64,000 bases of DNA from Sphingobium sp. BYY-5 (GTDB lineage: Bacteria > Pseudomonadota > Alphaproteobacteria > Sphingomonadales > Sphingomonadaceae): positions 558,001 to 622,000 of the forward strand of contig NZ_JALEBH010000002.1 in the NCBI RefSeq assembly GCF_022758885.1, in the 5' to 3' direction. Made by a program: the position numbers and the translations under genes. The notes beneath the pieces were generated by a model. That model was not told the origin of the DNA and searched no databases. It saw nothing but the letters and a program-made list of their open reading frames with translations. Of the stretch, positions 53,177-63,884 are shown in pieces (positions within the stretch are counted from its first letter, which is position 1; the number at the start of each line of letters is the position of its first letter).

Positions 53177-53857
53177 GTGGCGAACGTTAAAATTGATCTG
53201 GAGGCGCTGCCGGCTGCTGAACCTACCGACGGAAAAACGCGCCTGATTTTGGCGGGGGAGCAGCTCTTTGCAGAAAATGGCATCAACGGTGCATCCATGC
53301 GGGAAATTGCGACGAAGGCCGGCCAGGGAAATCATGCTGCCGTGCAATATCATTTCGGTTCGCGTGAAGGCCTGGTTCGTGCCATTTTCGACTATCGGAT
53401 GGAGCAGATGGAAGCGGAGCGTGGCGCCATGCTGGAGCGCGCCCGAGCGATGGATCGTCTGAAGGATGCACGGACCATCTTGGACATCATCCTGCTGCCT
53501 CAACTCGACCTGCATGATGCAGATGGCAACCATTCCTATGCGAGCTTCCTGAGCCAATATCTTCTGCAAAGCCGTTCGCCGGAGTTCGGCGATTTTAGCG
53601 GATCAGAACCGCCTCATTTGACCGAGGCGCTAAGATTGATGCGAGAACGCGTCGACTATCTTCCCCCTTACGTTGCGCAACGGCGGCTGATCAGTATCAG
53701 TCTTATGTTTCTCAACATCCTGATGCGCCATCATGGAACCGACGAAGTCGCGTTCGGTGAGTCTTTCCCGGATGCGCTGGAGGATACCATGGAGCAGATC
53801 GTCGGCAGCATGTGTATGCCGCTTCGATTGGCGCCGGCCCGAGGGGACTCCAATTGA
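53177..53857 (+). CDS. TetR/AcrR-family transcriptional regulator
   Basis: 226 residues from GTG 53177. Helix-turn-helix: TRLILAGEQLFAENGINGASMREIATKAGQGNHAAVQYHFGSREGLVRAIFDYR. The C-terminal domain is alpha-helical and unassigned. Divergent from the diketocamphane-monooxygenase-like gene, with a CTAAT-type repeat and two further palindromes between them. The camphor repressor CamR of Pseudomonas is also a TetR protein, so this or the regulator at 51072 is the best candidate for the cluster's repressor. The ribosome-binding site (TTAGGAT) is modest. Confidence 0.9.
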   Translation: MANVKIDLEALPAAEPTDGKTRLILAGEQLFAENGINGASMREIATKAGQGNHAAVQYHFGSREGLVRAIFDYRMEQMEAERGAMLERARAMDRLKDARTILDIILLPQLDLHDADGNHSYASFLSQYLLQSRSPEFGDFSGSEPPHLTEALRLMRERVDYLPPYVAQRRLISISLMFLNILMRHHGTDEVAFGESFPDALEDTMEQIVGSMCMPLRLAPARGDSN

Positions 53858-54135
53858 CTCATAGATTTGAGATAGGGTGCGTGCGAGACAGATCCAGAGC
53901 GGGGGCAGCTCCGATTTGCTGCCGTATTACGCGCACCCTCCTCGCCCTTGCTCCGGCAATGACCGAACGTATGGCCCGCGTCGAGCGGCGGGATGCTTTT
54001 CTGGAGGGCGTTCTGGAATGGCTGATCCGGCCGAACTGACACCGCAGCTTTAAGCGACACGTATTGGTTCGTCGGGCTGGGCGTATATTATCATGTCGGG
54101 CTGTGACAGCTGACCTGCCGGTTGCGACGGTGGGT
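53858..54135. other. non-coding stretch after the TetR gene
   Basis: A short frame runs to 54039 (ALAPAMTERMARVERRDAFLEGVLEWLIRPN) but I do not recognise it and see no ribosome-binding site. It may be decayed sequence beside the IS30 remnant. Confidence 0.35.
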
Positions 54136-54325
54136 TCAACGGGTGATGGCAACACATGCCTGAAATCGCTCGGCAGGGGTTTAGTAGTCGAGCGGTTTTC
54201 GTGGTCTTTCGTTGAGTTGCCGCGCGATGGCACTCAGCTTGACCTGGCTATATAAAGATAGATCGGTCCCTTTGGGGAAATATTGACGCAGCAGGCGGTT
54301 GGTATTTTCATTGGTGCCGCGTTTG
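54136..54325 (-). pseudogene. IS30-family transposase, C-terminal remnant with an internal stop
   Basis: RGTNENTNRLLRQYFPKGTDLS...LSAIARQLNERPRKPLDY is the conserved C-terminal end of IS30-family transposases. Directly after LDY the codon is TAA where relatives have Glu, and the frame continues TPAERFQACVAITR before its own stop at 54136-54138. The DDE core and upstream part are missing, so only about 63 codons remain. Confidence 0.8.
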
Positions 54326-54519
54326 TCCCCGCGTAGGGAAAATGGGCTGTCTGGGACTAATCCTCCGATATTTCTCCAAAGCCATATGCTTGGTATTTTG
54401 GTCATTGCTGTGCGAGTATGGCTGCATCTCTTGCATCCCGAATGCTGCAAAGTGCGTTTGCGTCCTGTCTGTCGTTGGTTCGACAGGAACTTGCTGCCGC
54501 CGTCGTTCGGAGAATTTGC

Positions 54520-56268
54520 ATGACCAAGACCACCATTGCAGACCTGTTTGCCGAAACACTCCACCTAGCCGGGGTGGAGCGCATCTATGGTGTGGTGGGT
54601 GACAGTCTCAATAGCCTGACCGACAGTCTGCGAAGACAGGGGAAGATCGAGTGGGTGCATGTCCGCAATGAGGAGGCTGCAGCGTTTGCCGCCGGAGCGG
54701 AAGCGCAACTGACCGGGAAGCTGGCGGTCTGTGCCGGCTCGTGCGGTCCTGGCAACATGCACCTGATCAACGGGCTGTATGACTGCAACCGCACCCGGGC
54801 GCCCGTGCTGGCCATAGCGGCGCAAGTGCCCAGTGGCGAGATCGGCTCCAATTATTTCCAGGAAACGCGACCCGAAGCCTTGTTCCGCGAATGCAGCGTC
54901 TATTGCGAAACCATCTCGCATGGTGACCAGATGCCTCGAACGCTCGACACCGCGATCCGGGCGGCGGTTGGTCATCGCGGCGTCTCCGTCGTTGCGCTAT
55001 CAGGCGATGTCGCGCTCCTCCCAGCCAGCGGACAGCTTGCCCGCTCGGCAGGTGGGCTGTTGCCACAACCGGCTGTGGTCGTCCCATCATCCGACGACCT
55101 GGAACGGTTGGCTGCGCTGCTCAATGGGGCGGGACGAGTCACCATCCTTGCCGGACGCGGTTGTCGTACGGCGCATGAGCCGTTGCTCAAGATTGCCGAA
55201 CGTCTTCAGTCTCCGATCGTCCATGCCCTCGGCGGCAAGGAGTTTGTGGAATATGACAACCCCTATGACGTCGGCATGACAGGCCTGATCGGCTTTTCCA
55301 GCGGCTATGATGCAATGATGGGATGTGACACTTTGCTGATGCTCGGCACGGATTTTCCCTATCGCCAATTTTATCCGGTGAAAGCCAGGGTGGCCCAGAT
55401 TGACCTGCGGCCCGAGAATCTCGGGCGGCGGACGGCCATCGACATGGGGCTGGTGGGAGATGTGGGCGCAACGATAAATGCGTTGCTGCCTTTGCTGACC
55501 ACGGGCCGGGATGGGACATTTCTGGAAAAAGCCCGCGCCAATTATGCCGATGCCCGCAAAGGCCTCGACGATCTCGCCTATGGCAAGCCGGGCAGTGGGA
55601 TAATTCACCCGCAGCATGTGGCGCGCATCGTCAGCGAATTTGCCGATGACGACGCGATCTTTACCTGCGATGTCGGTACGCCGACAATCTGGGCGGCGCG
55701 CTACCTGAAAATGAATGGCCGCCGCCGCTTGATCGGATCGTTCAATCACGGCTCGATGGCCAACGCGCTGCCGCAGGCGATCGGCGCGCAGTCGGCTCAC
55801 CCCGGTCGGCAGGTGGTGACCTTGTCCGGCGACGGCGGGCTCGCGATGCTGATGGGCGAGTTGCTGACCCTCCGCCAGTTGGGACTGCCAGTGAAGATCA
55901 TCGTTTTCAACAATGGCACATTGGGTTTTGTCGAGATGGAGATGAAAGCGGCTGGATTGATTGAAACCGGCGTTTCGCTCGACAATCCCGATTTCGCCGC
56001 GATGGCCCAGGCGATCGGTATGCACGGCGTACGTATTACGGATCCGGGCCAGATCGATGCCGGCGTCCGGGAAATATTGTCCCACCCGGGGCCAGCCTTG
56101 CTCGATGCGGTCACGGCACGGACTGAATTGTCCATGCCGCCCAAGATTACGTTGGAACAGATCAAGGGCTTCACGCTTTATATGGCCAAGGCAATCATCA
56201 GCGGCCGCGGCGATGAGGTGATCGAACTGGGTAAAACCAATTCTGGGCTGCTGCGACGTCTTTTCTAG
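54520..56268 (+). CDS. poxB: thiamine-pyrophosphate enzyme, pyruvate:quinone oxidoreductase (PoxB)-like
   Basis: 582 residues from ATG 54520 (GGAG upstream); the frame is open from 54418 but that extension overlaps IS30 remains. TPP-binding glutamate region [17 protein letters not shown], central FAD/dehydrogenase-fold domain, and TPP/Mg motif [35 protein letters not shown]. The start [27 protein letters not shown] is typical of PoxB. It would oxidise pyruvate to acetate and CO2 and pass electrons to ubiquinone at the membrane. A related acetolactate-synthase-like function is less likely given the PoxB-like N-terminus. Stands alone, convergent with the rut operon. Confidence 0.87.
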   Translation: MTKTTIADLFAETLHLAGVERIYGVVGDSLNSLTDSLRRQGKIEWVHVRNEEAAAFAAGAEAQLTGKLAVCAGSCGPGNMHLINGLYDCNRTRAPVLAIAAQVPSGEIGSNYFQETRPEALFRECSVYCETISHGDQMPRTLDTAIRAAVGHRGVSVVALSGDVALLPASGQLARSAGGLLPQPAVVVPSSDDLERLAALLNGAGRVTILAGRGCRTAHEPLLKIAERLQSPIVHALGGKEFVEYDNPYDVGMTGLIGFSSGYDAMMGCDTLLMLGTDFPYRQFYPVKARVAQIDLRPENLGRRTAIDMGLVGDVGATINALLPLLTTGRDGTFLEKARANYADARKGLDDLAYGKPGSGIIHPQHVARIVSEFADDDAIFTCDVGTPTIWAARYLKMNGRRRLIGSFNHGSMANALPQAIGAQSAHPGRQVVTLSGDGGLAMLMGELLTLRQLGLPVKIIVFNNGTLGFVEMEMKAAGLIETGVSLDNPDFAAMAQAIGMHGVRITDPGQIDAGVREILSHPGPALLDAVTARTELSMPPKITLEQIKGFTLYMAKAIISGRGDEVIELGKTNSGLLRRLF

Positions 56269-56455
56269 CCGATGATTGGGGTGGTGAAATGTGATTGAAG
56301 GCCCCCAGCCTATTTTATGCTTGCGGGCAGTAAAGCGTCGGATCGTGCAATCTAATGAACAGGCACGCCAGGGTTCTAATTCGGAGCTGGCCGCTTGAAA
56401 GCGCGCGGAACGAGAAACGCCATTTTGATCACTTCATAAGTGCAGCAAACTGCCC

Positions 56456-57523
56456 TTACGGCCTCCCGACCCGGCTCTTCATCAACGGCTGGATGCGCGT
56501 GCCGAATGCCTCAACGCCTTCGAGAAAGTCGTCGAAGGTCAGCAGCACCCCGCCGGTATTCGGTACTTCGGCCATCTCGTCGAGCATGCGCGCGACGCTT
56601 TGGTAGCTGCCGACCAGCGTGCCCATGTTGATGTTCACCGCCCCTTCCGGCGCGGCGAGCTGGCGCACGTTGGTGTCGGTGTTGACGGTGTCCTTACCCC
56701 CCTGATCGGCCAGCCAGGCGATGGCTTCGAGATCGACGCCGTCATTATAGCTCTGCCATTTGGCCATGGCTTCCTCGTCAGTCTCGGCGGCGATCACCAT
56801 CACCAGCACGAAGACCGAAACCTCCCGGCCCGTCTGCGCCGTGAACTTGGCGAGGCGGTCGTTGTTGAAGGCGAAGGCGGTCGGTGTGTTGACGCCCTTG
56901 CCGAGACAGAAGGCATAGTCCGCCCACTTCGCCGAGAAGGCGAGACCGGCATCGGACGAGCCGGCGCAGATGATCTTCATGTCCGCTTCGGGCTGGGGAC
57001 GGACGAGGCAGTCGTCCATCTCATAATATTTGCCCTTGAAGTCGGACCGGCCGCTCTCCCACAATTCGCGCAGCACCTGCGCATATTCGTCCAGCACCTC
57101 GTAGCGGTTGCGGAAGTGCTCGTCGCCCGGCCAGAGGCCCATTTGGGTATATTCAGGCGGTTGCCAGCCGGTGATCAGGTTGAGCCCGAACCGGCCATGG
57201 CTGATGCTGTCTATGGTATTGCACATGCGCGCGGCGAAAGCGGGTGGAATGATCAACGTCGGACATGTGGCGAAGATTTTGATCTTCTCCGTCACCGCAG
57301 CAAGTCCGGCCATCAGCGTGAAGCTTTCAAGGCCATATTCCCAGAACTGCGTCTTGCCGCCGAAACCGCGCAGCTTGATCATCGATAGCAGGAAATCGAG
57401 TCCATATTGCTCAGCGCGCTGGGCGATTTCCTTGTTGAGATCGAAGCTCGGCAGATATTGCGGGGCGTTCTCGCTGATCAGCCAGCCATTATTGTTGATG
57501 GGAATGAAAATGCCGACCTGCAT
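56456..57523 (-). CDS. rutA: pyrimidine monooxygenase RutA
   Basis: 355 residues from ATG 57523. Luciferase-like flavin monooxygenase with the RutA pattern: [113 protein letters not shown]. It opens the uracil ring using FMNH2 and O2 to give a ureidoacrylate product. It is last in the order rutB-rutC-rutD-rutA, whereas it is first in the Escherichia coli operon. The reductase RutF is not present here; the flavin reductase at 43992 might serve. Confidence 0.93.
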   Translation of the reverse strand: MQVGIFIPINNNGWLISENAPQYLPSFDLNKEIAQRAEQYGLDFLLSMIKLRGFGGKTQFWEYGLESFTLMAGLAAVTEKIKIFATCPTLIIPPAFAARMCNTIDSISHGRFGLNLITGWQPPEYTQMGLWPGDEHFRNRYEVLDEYAQVLRELWESGRSDFKGKYYEMDDCLVRPQPEADMKIICAGSSDAGLAFSAKWADYAFCLGKGVNTPTAFAFNNDRLAKFTAQTGREVSVFVLVMVIAAETDEEAMAKWQSYNDGVDLEAIAWLADQGGKDTVNTDTNVRQLAAPEGAVNINMGTLVGSYQSVARMLDEMAEVPNTGGVLLTFDDFLEGVEAFGTRIQPLMKSRVGRP

Positions 57524-57528
57524 GGACT

Positions 57529-58311
57529 TCAACTCCTGAGGAATTCGAGGACGAGGCGATTGAAGGCGTCCGGATCGGTCACGTTGCAGGCGTGGCCGCC
57601 CCAATCGAACGTAGCGATCTGGGCCTTCGCGACCGGCTCGGCGAGATCGAGCGCGGTAGCGAAAGGCACGAGGAAGTCGTCGCGGGTGGCAATGACGAGC
57701 AGGTTTTCGAGCGCCGCCAGCCCCGCCGGATCGGGCGCATAGGCCTGCACGGCGACGATGCGTTTGGCGGTTGTCTCGACGCCGGGGAACGCCGCGCGGT
57801 GATGGTCGAGGTCTGCCGTCAGTTCAGTTTCGTGCGCGGCGATCCAGTCGGGGGGATAGAGAAAAAGCGGCTGCGCTTCGAGAAAGGCCCGCTCGCCTGC
57901 CCCATGCAGCAACGCCAGCCGCGCAGCAAAGCAGCGCCGGGTATGCGGTGAGAGCGTCCGCCAGCCGTTGATGACGACCAGTCGGTCGATCCGGCCAGTG
58001 CGGATGGCGGTTTCCATCCCGATGGCGCCTCCCAGCGCATGGCCGACGAAATGCGCCTGCTTGATGCCCAGCGCATCCATCAGCGCGATCACGTCGCGCG
58101 CCATGTCCTCGACCAACGTGACTTCCGGCAGCGCCCGGTCGCTGCGCCCGGTGCCGCGATGATCGTAAGCGATGATACGGAAATGCTCAGCCAGCGCCGG
58201 GAGATTCGGCACCCAGTAGCCCGCTGAGCCGCCAAGGCCGCTCGATAGGATCAGCGGCGGCGCATCCGCCGCTCCATGGGCTTCGTAGTAGAGTCCGGCT
58301 ACCTCAGCCAA
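57529..58311 (-). CDS. rutD: aminoacrylate hydrolase-type RutD (alpha/beta-hydrolase fold)
   Basis: 260 residues. [28 protein letters not shown], the elbow [11 protein letters not shown] and [37 protein letters not shown] match RutD. The nucleophile position is Ala rather than Ser (GHALGG), as in E. coli RutD, so it is a normal family feature and not decay. It helps aminoacrylate break down to malonic semialdehyde and ammonia. It overlaps rutC by 8 bp and is followed by rutA after 5 bp. Confidence 0.92.
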   Translation of the reverse strand: MAEVAGLYYEAHGAADAPPLILSSGLGGSAGYWVPNLPALAEHFRIIAYDHRGTGRSDRALPEVTLVEDMARDVIALMDALGIKQAHFVGHALGGAIGMETAIRTGRIDRLVVINGWRTLSPHTRRCFAARLALLHGAGERAFLEAQPLFLYPPDWIAAHETELTADLDHHRAAFPGVETTAKRIVAVQAYAPDPAGLAALENLLVIATRDDFLVPFATALDLAEPVAKAQIATFDWGGHACNVTDPDAFNRLVLEFLRS

Positions 58312-58686
58312 GATGGACGACCGAGGCGATCTCGACGAGGCAGTCCGGCTTCACCAGATCGCCCTTGATGCAGTAGCGCGCCGGTTTGTCGCCCGGAAAA
58401 TACTCGGCGTAGACCGCGTTGAAGGCGGCGTAGTCATTGAGGTCTTTGAGGAAAATATGGTTCATGGCGATGTCTGTCATGGCGCCGCCCGCCGTCTCGA
58501 CCGTGGTCTTGATGACCTCCAGCACATGGCGTGTCTGCGCGGCGGCATCGCCCACATGAAGTACCACGCCGCCCTCGCCCAGCGCCAGCACACCCGAGAC
58601 ATAGACCGTGCTGCCCGCCTTCGCCCCGGCCGAATAGGGCGCAATCGGGGTGGGGAATTGCGGCGGATTGATCGGTTCGAAAGGCA

Positions 58687-58690
<4 letters not shown>
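58304..58690 (-). CDS. rutC: RutC, RidA-family aminoacrylate deaminase
   Basis: 128 residues. YjgF/RidA fold: [87 protein letters not shown] with the conserved Arg and Glu of the substrate pocket. In the Rut pathway it acts on the aminoacrylate intermediate. It overlaps rutB by 4 bp (ATGA) and rutD by 8 bp, so the operon is translationally coupled. Confidence 0.92.
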
Positions 58691-59421
<731 letters not shown>

Positions 59422-59440
59422 TTGCGCAGGATTGTGCAGA

Positions 59441-59456
59441 TGTCACAAATGGTCAA
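59441..59456 (-). promoter_or_regulatory. possible RutR-type operator before rutB
   Basis: Read on the minus strand the site is TTGACCATTTGTGACA. The left half is identical to the half-site of the published E. coli RutR consensus TTGACCA-N2-TGGTCAA; the right half matches only 3 of 7. Position 20 bp before the rutB ATG suits a repressor. No rutR gene is seen nearby. Confidence 0.35.
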
Positions 59457-59464
59457 GCGGAAGG

Positions 59465-59712
59465 CGCCCATTGGCTTAAGCCAGATAAAATGACTGCCGT
59501 TTCCTATCCCTCGCCCAAAGCCGTAGGGCCTCTTCGCGGTCAACCGGGCCGATACCGTCCACGACCTTCTCATAGTGAATGCGCTTGCCTGACGGTTCGT
59601 GGATCTAGCGAAAGGATATGGTCATGCCGCTCTTCGTGGCGGAATAAATTTCCACCGGAATCGACACCAGAGCCAGCCTGATCTGGCCTTGCCAATAAGC
59701 GCGCGCGGGCAT
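59465..59712 (-). pseudogene. ku: decayed Ku (bacterial NHEJ DNA-end-binding) gene, N-terminal fragment
   Basis: From ATG 59712 the frame reads ARAYWQGQIRLALVSIPVEI, YSATKSG and ISFR, then TAG (59607-59605), then IHEPSGKRIHYEKVV and GIGPVDREE. This is the well-known start of bacterial Ku, with the stop in place of Gln. After GPVDREE the frame shifts (a neighbouring frame gives GFGRGIGN...WLKP, reminiscent of the next Ku strand) and the remaining ~200 codons are missing; rutB lies beyond. It is non-functional here. Confidence 0.85.
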
Positions 59713-59961
59713 GTTCAACCTCTCTTTTTGCGGTTCGCTTGGCCCGGCATGATCCGACCGGTCGTCTTCACGGCGGATCATTTTCTCCGACTCATAGCTT
59801 TACTCCTGCGCTCACCAACGCATTACGTGCGATCGAGTTCAGCCACGCCGGGAGCAAGTCCGATCGCCTCAGCTTGGAGCATTGGCGGATCGGTCGCATG
59901 GAGCAGATGGTGAAGGCATTATATTTTGCAGGATTCGCCACGAATCCATGAAATAAGTGCT
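59713..59961. other. short stretch between the Ku remnant and the histidine kinase gene
   Basis: No gene recognised. The minus-strand frame 59792-60022 overlaps the kinase gene's end and has no known motif. Confidence 0.35.
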
Positions 59962-61395
59962 CTACGTACCAAGGCGATCTTTTGCAGCCATGAGGTGGAT
60001 CGACAGACCCTGAGGTTTCCAATCACGAGAAATCTCACCGCCAAGCTGCCCTTGGACCGTGGCACTAACGAGGAGGGTGCCAAAACCATCATCCTGGGTT
60101 TGATGATCGGCGGTAGGCCCACCCCGTTCGCTCCAATCGAGGGTGATGTGGTCGCCCTCGTCGGCACAGGATATTTCTACCCGGCCTTCGGGCACGGAAA
60201 GGGCTCCATATTTGGCCGCATTCGTGGTGAACTCGTGAAGGAGCAGCGCCAAGCTGGTCAACGCGCCGCCCGCAATGGCAATATCCGGCCCGGAGATCGC
60301 AATGCGCGATTGAATGTCGACCTCATCATCATAGGGAGCGGTGATTGTCTTGATCAACGCGTGCAGGGTCGTTTGTTGCTCGCGCCTGTCCGTCGCTTCG
60401 GACTTTCGCGGAACGGTCAGCGAGTGAGCCTGACTGAGTGCGTTCAGACGCGCCGAGACTGTGAATGCGAGGTCGGCGGGCGTGGCCGCCGAGCGGGCAC
60501 TCAAAGTCACCAGGCTTCCGGCGAGCGTAAACAGGTTTTTCACACGATGATCCATTTCGCGGATCAGGAGCTGTTGCCGTTCCTCCGCGCGTCGGCGTTC
60601 CGTAATGTCGCGAGCGATTTTCGATGCGCCGATGATGCGACCATCGCGACTTCTGATTGGTGAAACCGACAGCGAAATCTCGATCAGGCTGCCATCCTTG
60701 CGTCGCCGGATGGTTTCATAGTGATCAATGCGTTCGCCGCGCCGGATGCGAGATAGGATGTTCAGCTCTTCATTATGTCGGTCCATCGGAATGAGCATCG
60801 TGACGGGTTTGCCGATAGCTTCCTCCGCGGAATAGCCGAACAGGCGCTCCGCACCCTGGTTCCAGTTGACGATCCTGCCGTTCAAATCTTTAGCCAGAAT
60901 GGCGTCGTCGGAAGATTCGACGATTGCCCGAAACCGCTGTGCCGCTTCGTCGGTTATGAGTTGCTCGGTCAGATCGACCAGCATGTTGACCGCGCCGATC
61001 AGGTTGCCTTCCGCATCGAAAACGGGTGTCGGGAAGGCGAGGAAGGAAACGCGTGTGCCGTCCGGTCGTTCAGCGACTACATCGAGGCCACGTATGGCTT
61101 TCCGTTCCCTGAGGGCCGTTGCCATCGGGCATTCATCGTGCGGCAGAGGCGTGCCGTCTGGCCAATAGAGTTTCCAGGAGCTGCAAAATTCGCTCATGCC
61201 GATTTGCGGGGCGATGCCCCACATCGCGGAGGCCGCCTTGTTATAGAAGGTGATGCAGCCCTTCGCGTCCGTCGTATAAACAGCCTCGGGCAGCGCCTCG
61301 AGGATATCCTGAGTCGTTAAATCACTTCTGGGTTCATCGAACTGCCGCTCCTCCTCTCCCGGAAAGTCGCCAGGGGTGGTGTCGGTATCTCGCAT
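59962..61395 (-). CDS. PAS-PAS sensor histidine kinase, HWE/HisKA_2 type
   Basis: 477 residues from ATG 61395 (GGAG upstream); the frame is open to 61533. Soluble, no membrane helix. The first PAS covers ~30-140 (DILEALPEAVYTTDAKGCITFYNKAASAMWG), the second ~155-270 (FRAIVESSDDAILAKDLNGRIVNWNQGAERLFGYSAEEAIG), with an ITERRRAEE PAC end. The dimerisation/phosphorylation helix is REMDHRVKNLFTLAGSLVTLSARSA (His in DHRVKN), followed by ATP-binding LLHEFTTNAAKYGAL and DGFGTLL. Such kinases often feed the alphaproteobacterial general stress response; the catalase gene is adjacent upstream but no regulator gene is. The ligand is unknown. Confidence 0.9.
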   Translation of the reverse strand: MRDTDTTPGDFPGEEERQFDEPRSDLTTQDILEALPEAVYTTDAKGCITFYNKAASAMWGIAPQIGMSEFCSSWKLYWPDGTPLPHDECPMATALRERKAIRGLDVVAERPDGTRVSFLAFPTPVFDAEGNLIGAVNMLVDLTEQLITDEAAQRFRAIVESSDDAILAKDLNGRIVNWNQGAERLFGYSAEEAIGKPVTMLIPMDRHNEELNILSRIRRGERIDHYETIRRRKDGSLIEISLSVSPIRSRDGRIIGASKIARDITERRRAEERQQLLIREMDHRVKNLFTLAGSLVTLSARSAATPADLAFTVSARLNALSQAHSLTVPRKSEATDRREQQTTLHALIKTITAPYDDEVDIQSRIAISGPDIAIAGGALTSLALLLHEFTTNAAKYGALSVPEGRVEISCADEGDHITLDWSERGGPTADHQTQDDGFGTLLVSATVQGQLGGEISRDWKPQGLSIHLMAAKDRLGT

Positions 61396-61796
61396 TGATC
61401 GGTGCTCCATGCGACATTCCGTCAGCAGGCAATGTTTCCAACGCCGGTTTTCCTCGCAATTCGGATGCCCGCGCGAGATAGCCGCCCGGACTTGGCCAGG
61501 GTCAAGACCTTCCCATCTTAGCGATGGGGACAATAGCGCAATGCGCCGGTCGATGATAGAGGTATGAGGTCGCAGACGCTCAGGTCCGAGCTACAGTAAC
61601 ACCTGTCTATCGAATGTTTATGCGCGATATCGCTCGCGTCGGCACGATGATGAGCTGTTTCGACGGGCGGATTGAGGATGGGCGCCGCGCATCATCGACC
61701 TGCCTTGGTTTCATACTCAGAGCCTTCCATGCCCTGGCCACTGGTCTCGCCTAAGTTGAACCAATCGCGCATTTTGCGGCCTTGACTAACGCAAAA
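61396..61796. other. about 400-bp intergenic region
   Basis: Includes the probable untranslated leader of the kinase gene (61396-61533). No other gene seen. Confidence 0.4.
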
Positions 61797-63884
61797 TCAG
61801 GCAAGGCTACGAATACCGGGTTCGCGATCGTAAAAGCGTCTCGCCGCCGCCTCGATAAAGCTGGCATCAAGCACCGACACTCCTTGATCGGGCTCGATTC
61901 CTGCCTTGTCGAGCAATGGCTTAACTGCTGCGCTTGCGCCGATCGCTTTCAGGTGCCCGAACGCATCCACGACAAACTGCACCGCGGCGCTTTCCTTGAC
62001 CAACGTCTTGGCGCCTGCGTCCGAGAGGACGAGCGCCACCGCATCAAAAATTTGCGACGGAGAACCCATCAACTGGCCATCGGCCTTCTGCATGCTGCCA
62101 TCCGAGAGTTTGGCGCCGCCGACCTTTGGCGCCACAATTATCGCCTTGCCCTTGGCCTTGGTGATTGCCGCGACCAATGTCTTGAGTTCGTTCGCATCCG
62201 TGCCGTCAGCAATGAGCACGCCAACCGCGCGACCTTCGAGCGTCAGTTTCATGTTCTTGTGGATCGACAGCGCATCAGACGGCGCCATGTCGATGGGCTC
62301 CTTCGCTGCTTTGGCTTTCTTTGGCAAAGGAATGCCGAGCCCGTCGGCAACGCGCTTGGCCAGTTCCTCATCGACGTTGCGCAGATTGGCCACCATACGG
62401 GGCGGTACCTGGTCAAGCAGGCCGACCTTCGACAGTTCGAAAACGAAGGATGAGGCGATATGGGCCTGTTCGCTTGGCGTTTGCGAACGAAAGAACAATC
62501 GCGCCTGGCTGAAATGATCGGCAAATGTGTCGGCACGCACCCGCAGTTTTTCGCCCGTCTCGTCGGGGCCGGTCGGCGACGTGGATGTCGTAAAGCCGCT
62601 TGTCGGACATTCGCGCGGTCCTCCTTCCTCACCGTGCGCGGCAAGGCTATTGGGTTCGTAATTGGCACGGCCTTTGGGCACAATCGTCTGCATCTGCCCG
62701 TCGCGCTGAAAATTCTGGAACGGGCAGCGCGGCGCATTCACCGGAATTTGGTGGAAATTGGCGGTGCCGAGCCGCGATTTCTGCGTGTCGAGATAACTGA
62801 ACAATCGGCCTTGCAGCAGCGGGTCGTTCGAGAAGTCGATGCCGGGCACGATGTTGCCGGGGCAGAATGCGACCTGTTCGGTTTCGGCGAAGAAATTGTC
62901 GACGTTGCGATTGAGCACCATGCGGCCGATGATTCGGACCGGAATATCCTCTTCGGGGATGAGCTTGGTAGGATCGAGCACATCGTAGGGCTGCGCATCG
63001 GCAAACGCCTTGTCGAATAGCTGTATGCCCAATTCCCATTCAGGGAACGCTCCGGTGTCGATTGCCTCGAACAAGTCACGGCGATGATAGTCATTGTCCG
63101 CCGCCTGAAGTTTCAGCGCCTCGTCCCAGATCGTCGACTGCACGCCAAGCTTGGGTTTCCAGTGGAATTTGACGAAGCTGTTTTCTCCCGCCTCATTGAC
63201 CAGCAGGTAGGTGTGAATGCCGAAACCCTCCATCATGCGGAGACTGCGCGGCAGCGCGCGATCGGACATCGCCCACATCAGCATATGGGTCGTTTCGGGC
63301 ATCAACGAGGCCCAGTCCCAGAAGGTATCGTGCGCGCTCCCGGCTTGCGGGTAGGCGCGATCGGCCTCCATCTTCACGGCATGGATCAGATCGGGAAATT
63401 TGATCGCGTCCTGGATGAAGAACACCGGCATATTGTTGCCGACCAGATCCCAATTGCCTTCGGTGGTGTAGAATTTCACGGCGAATCCGCGCACGTCGCG
63501 CGGCGTGTCGACCGAGCCGGCGCCACCGGCGACCGTTGAGAAGCGGGCGAAGACCTCGGTCTTCTCCCCCTTCCGGAACAACGCGGCCTTGGTCAGATGG
63601 GAGATGTCCTCGGTGGCTTCGAAAAAGCCATGCGCCCCGGAACCCCGTGCGTGAACGATGCGCTCGGGAATGCGCTCGTGATCGAAGTGGAAGATTTTCT
63701 CGCGGAGAACGAAGTCCTCCAGCAGCGTCGGGCCGCGTGCGCCGGATCTGAGACTATTCTGATTGTCGGAGACGCGAATGCCCTGGTTGGTGGTCAGGAT
63801 TGTGTCCGGGTTTGAACCCGTCACGGCCTGTTGGTGCGTCTCGCCTCCATTGCCGGTGATCGTCTTGCTGTCGTCGGTCGCCAT
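61797..63884 (-). CDS. katE: large-subunit monofunctional heme catalase (HPII/KatE type)
   Basis: 695 residues from ATG 63884, preceded by TGGAGACGAGCC. Catalytic His in [17 protein letters not shown] (about residue 78), Asn in [17 protein letters not shown], proximal heme Tyr in [15 protein letters not shown]. The C-terminal ~150 residues form the flavodoxin/DJ-1-like domain of large catalases ([40 protein letters not shown]). It degrades hydrogen peroxide in the cytosol. It is next to a PAS histidine kinase and a Ku remnant, a stress-defence neighbourhood; monooxygenase uncoupling elsewhere in the window would also produce peroxide. Confidence 0.95.
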   Translation of the reverse strand: MATDDSKTITGNGGETHQQAVTGSNPDTILTTNQGIRVSDNQNSLRSGARGPTLLEDFVLREKIFHFDHERIPERIVHARGSGAHGFFEATEDISHLTKAALFRKGEKTEVFARFSTVAGGAGSVDTPRDVRGFAVKFYTTEGNWDLVGNNMPVFFIQDAIKFPDLIHAVKMEADRAYPQAGSAHDTFWDWASLMPETTHMLMWAMSDRALPRSLRMMEGFGIHTYLLVNEAGENSFVKFHWKPKLGVQSTIWDEALKLQAADNDYHRRDLFEAIDTGAFPEWELGIQLFDKAFADAQPYDVLDPTKLIPEEDIPVRIIGRMVLNRNVDNFFAETEQVAFCPGNIVPGIDFSNDPLLQGRLFSYLDTQKSRLGTANFHQIPVNAPRCPFQNFQRDGQMQTIVPKGRANYEPNSLAAHGEEGGPRECPTSGFTTSTSPTGPDETGEKLRVRADTFADHFSQARLFFRSQTPSEQAHIASSFVFELSKVGLLDQVPPRMVANLRNVDEELAKRVADGLGIPLPKKAKAAKEPIDMAPSDALSIHKNMKLTLEGRAVGVLIADGTDANELKTLVAAITKAKGKAIIVAPKVGGAKLSDGSMQKADGQLMGSPSQIFDAVALVLSDAGAKTLVKESAAVQFVVDAFGHLKAIGASAAVKPLLDKAGIEPDQGVSVLDASFIEAAARRFYDREPGIRSLA

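Noticed and set aside
56269..56455. Terminator hairpin between poxB and rutA
   Set aside because: Only weak GGCCCCC/GCGGGC complementarity; no convincing stem.
57986..58050. RutD as a broken hydrolase because the nucleophile Ser is Ala
   Set aside because: E. coli RutD also has GHALG at this place, so it is a family trait.
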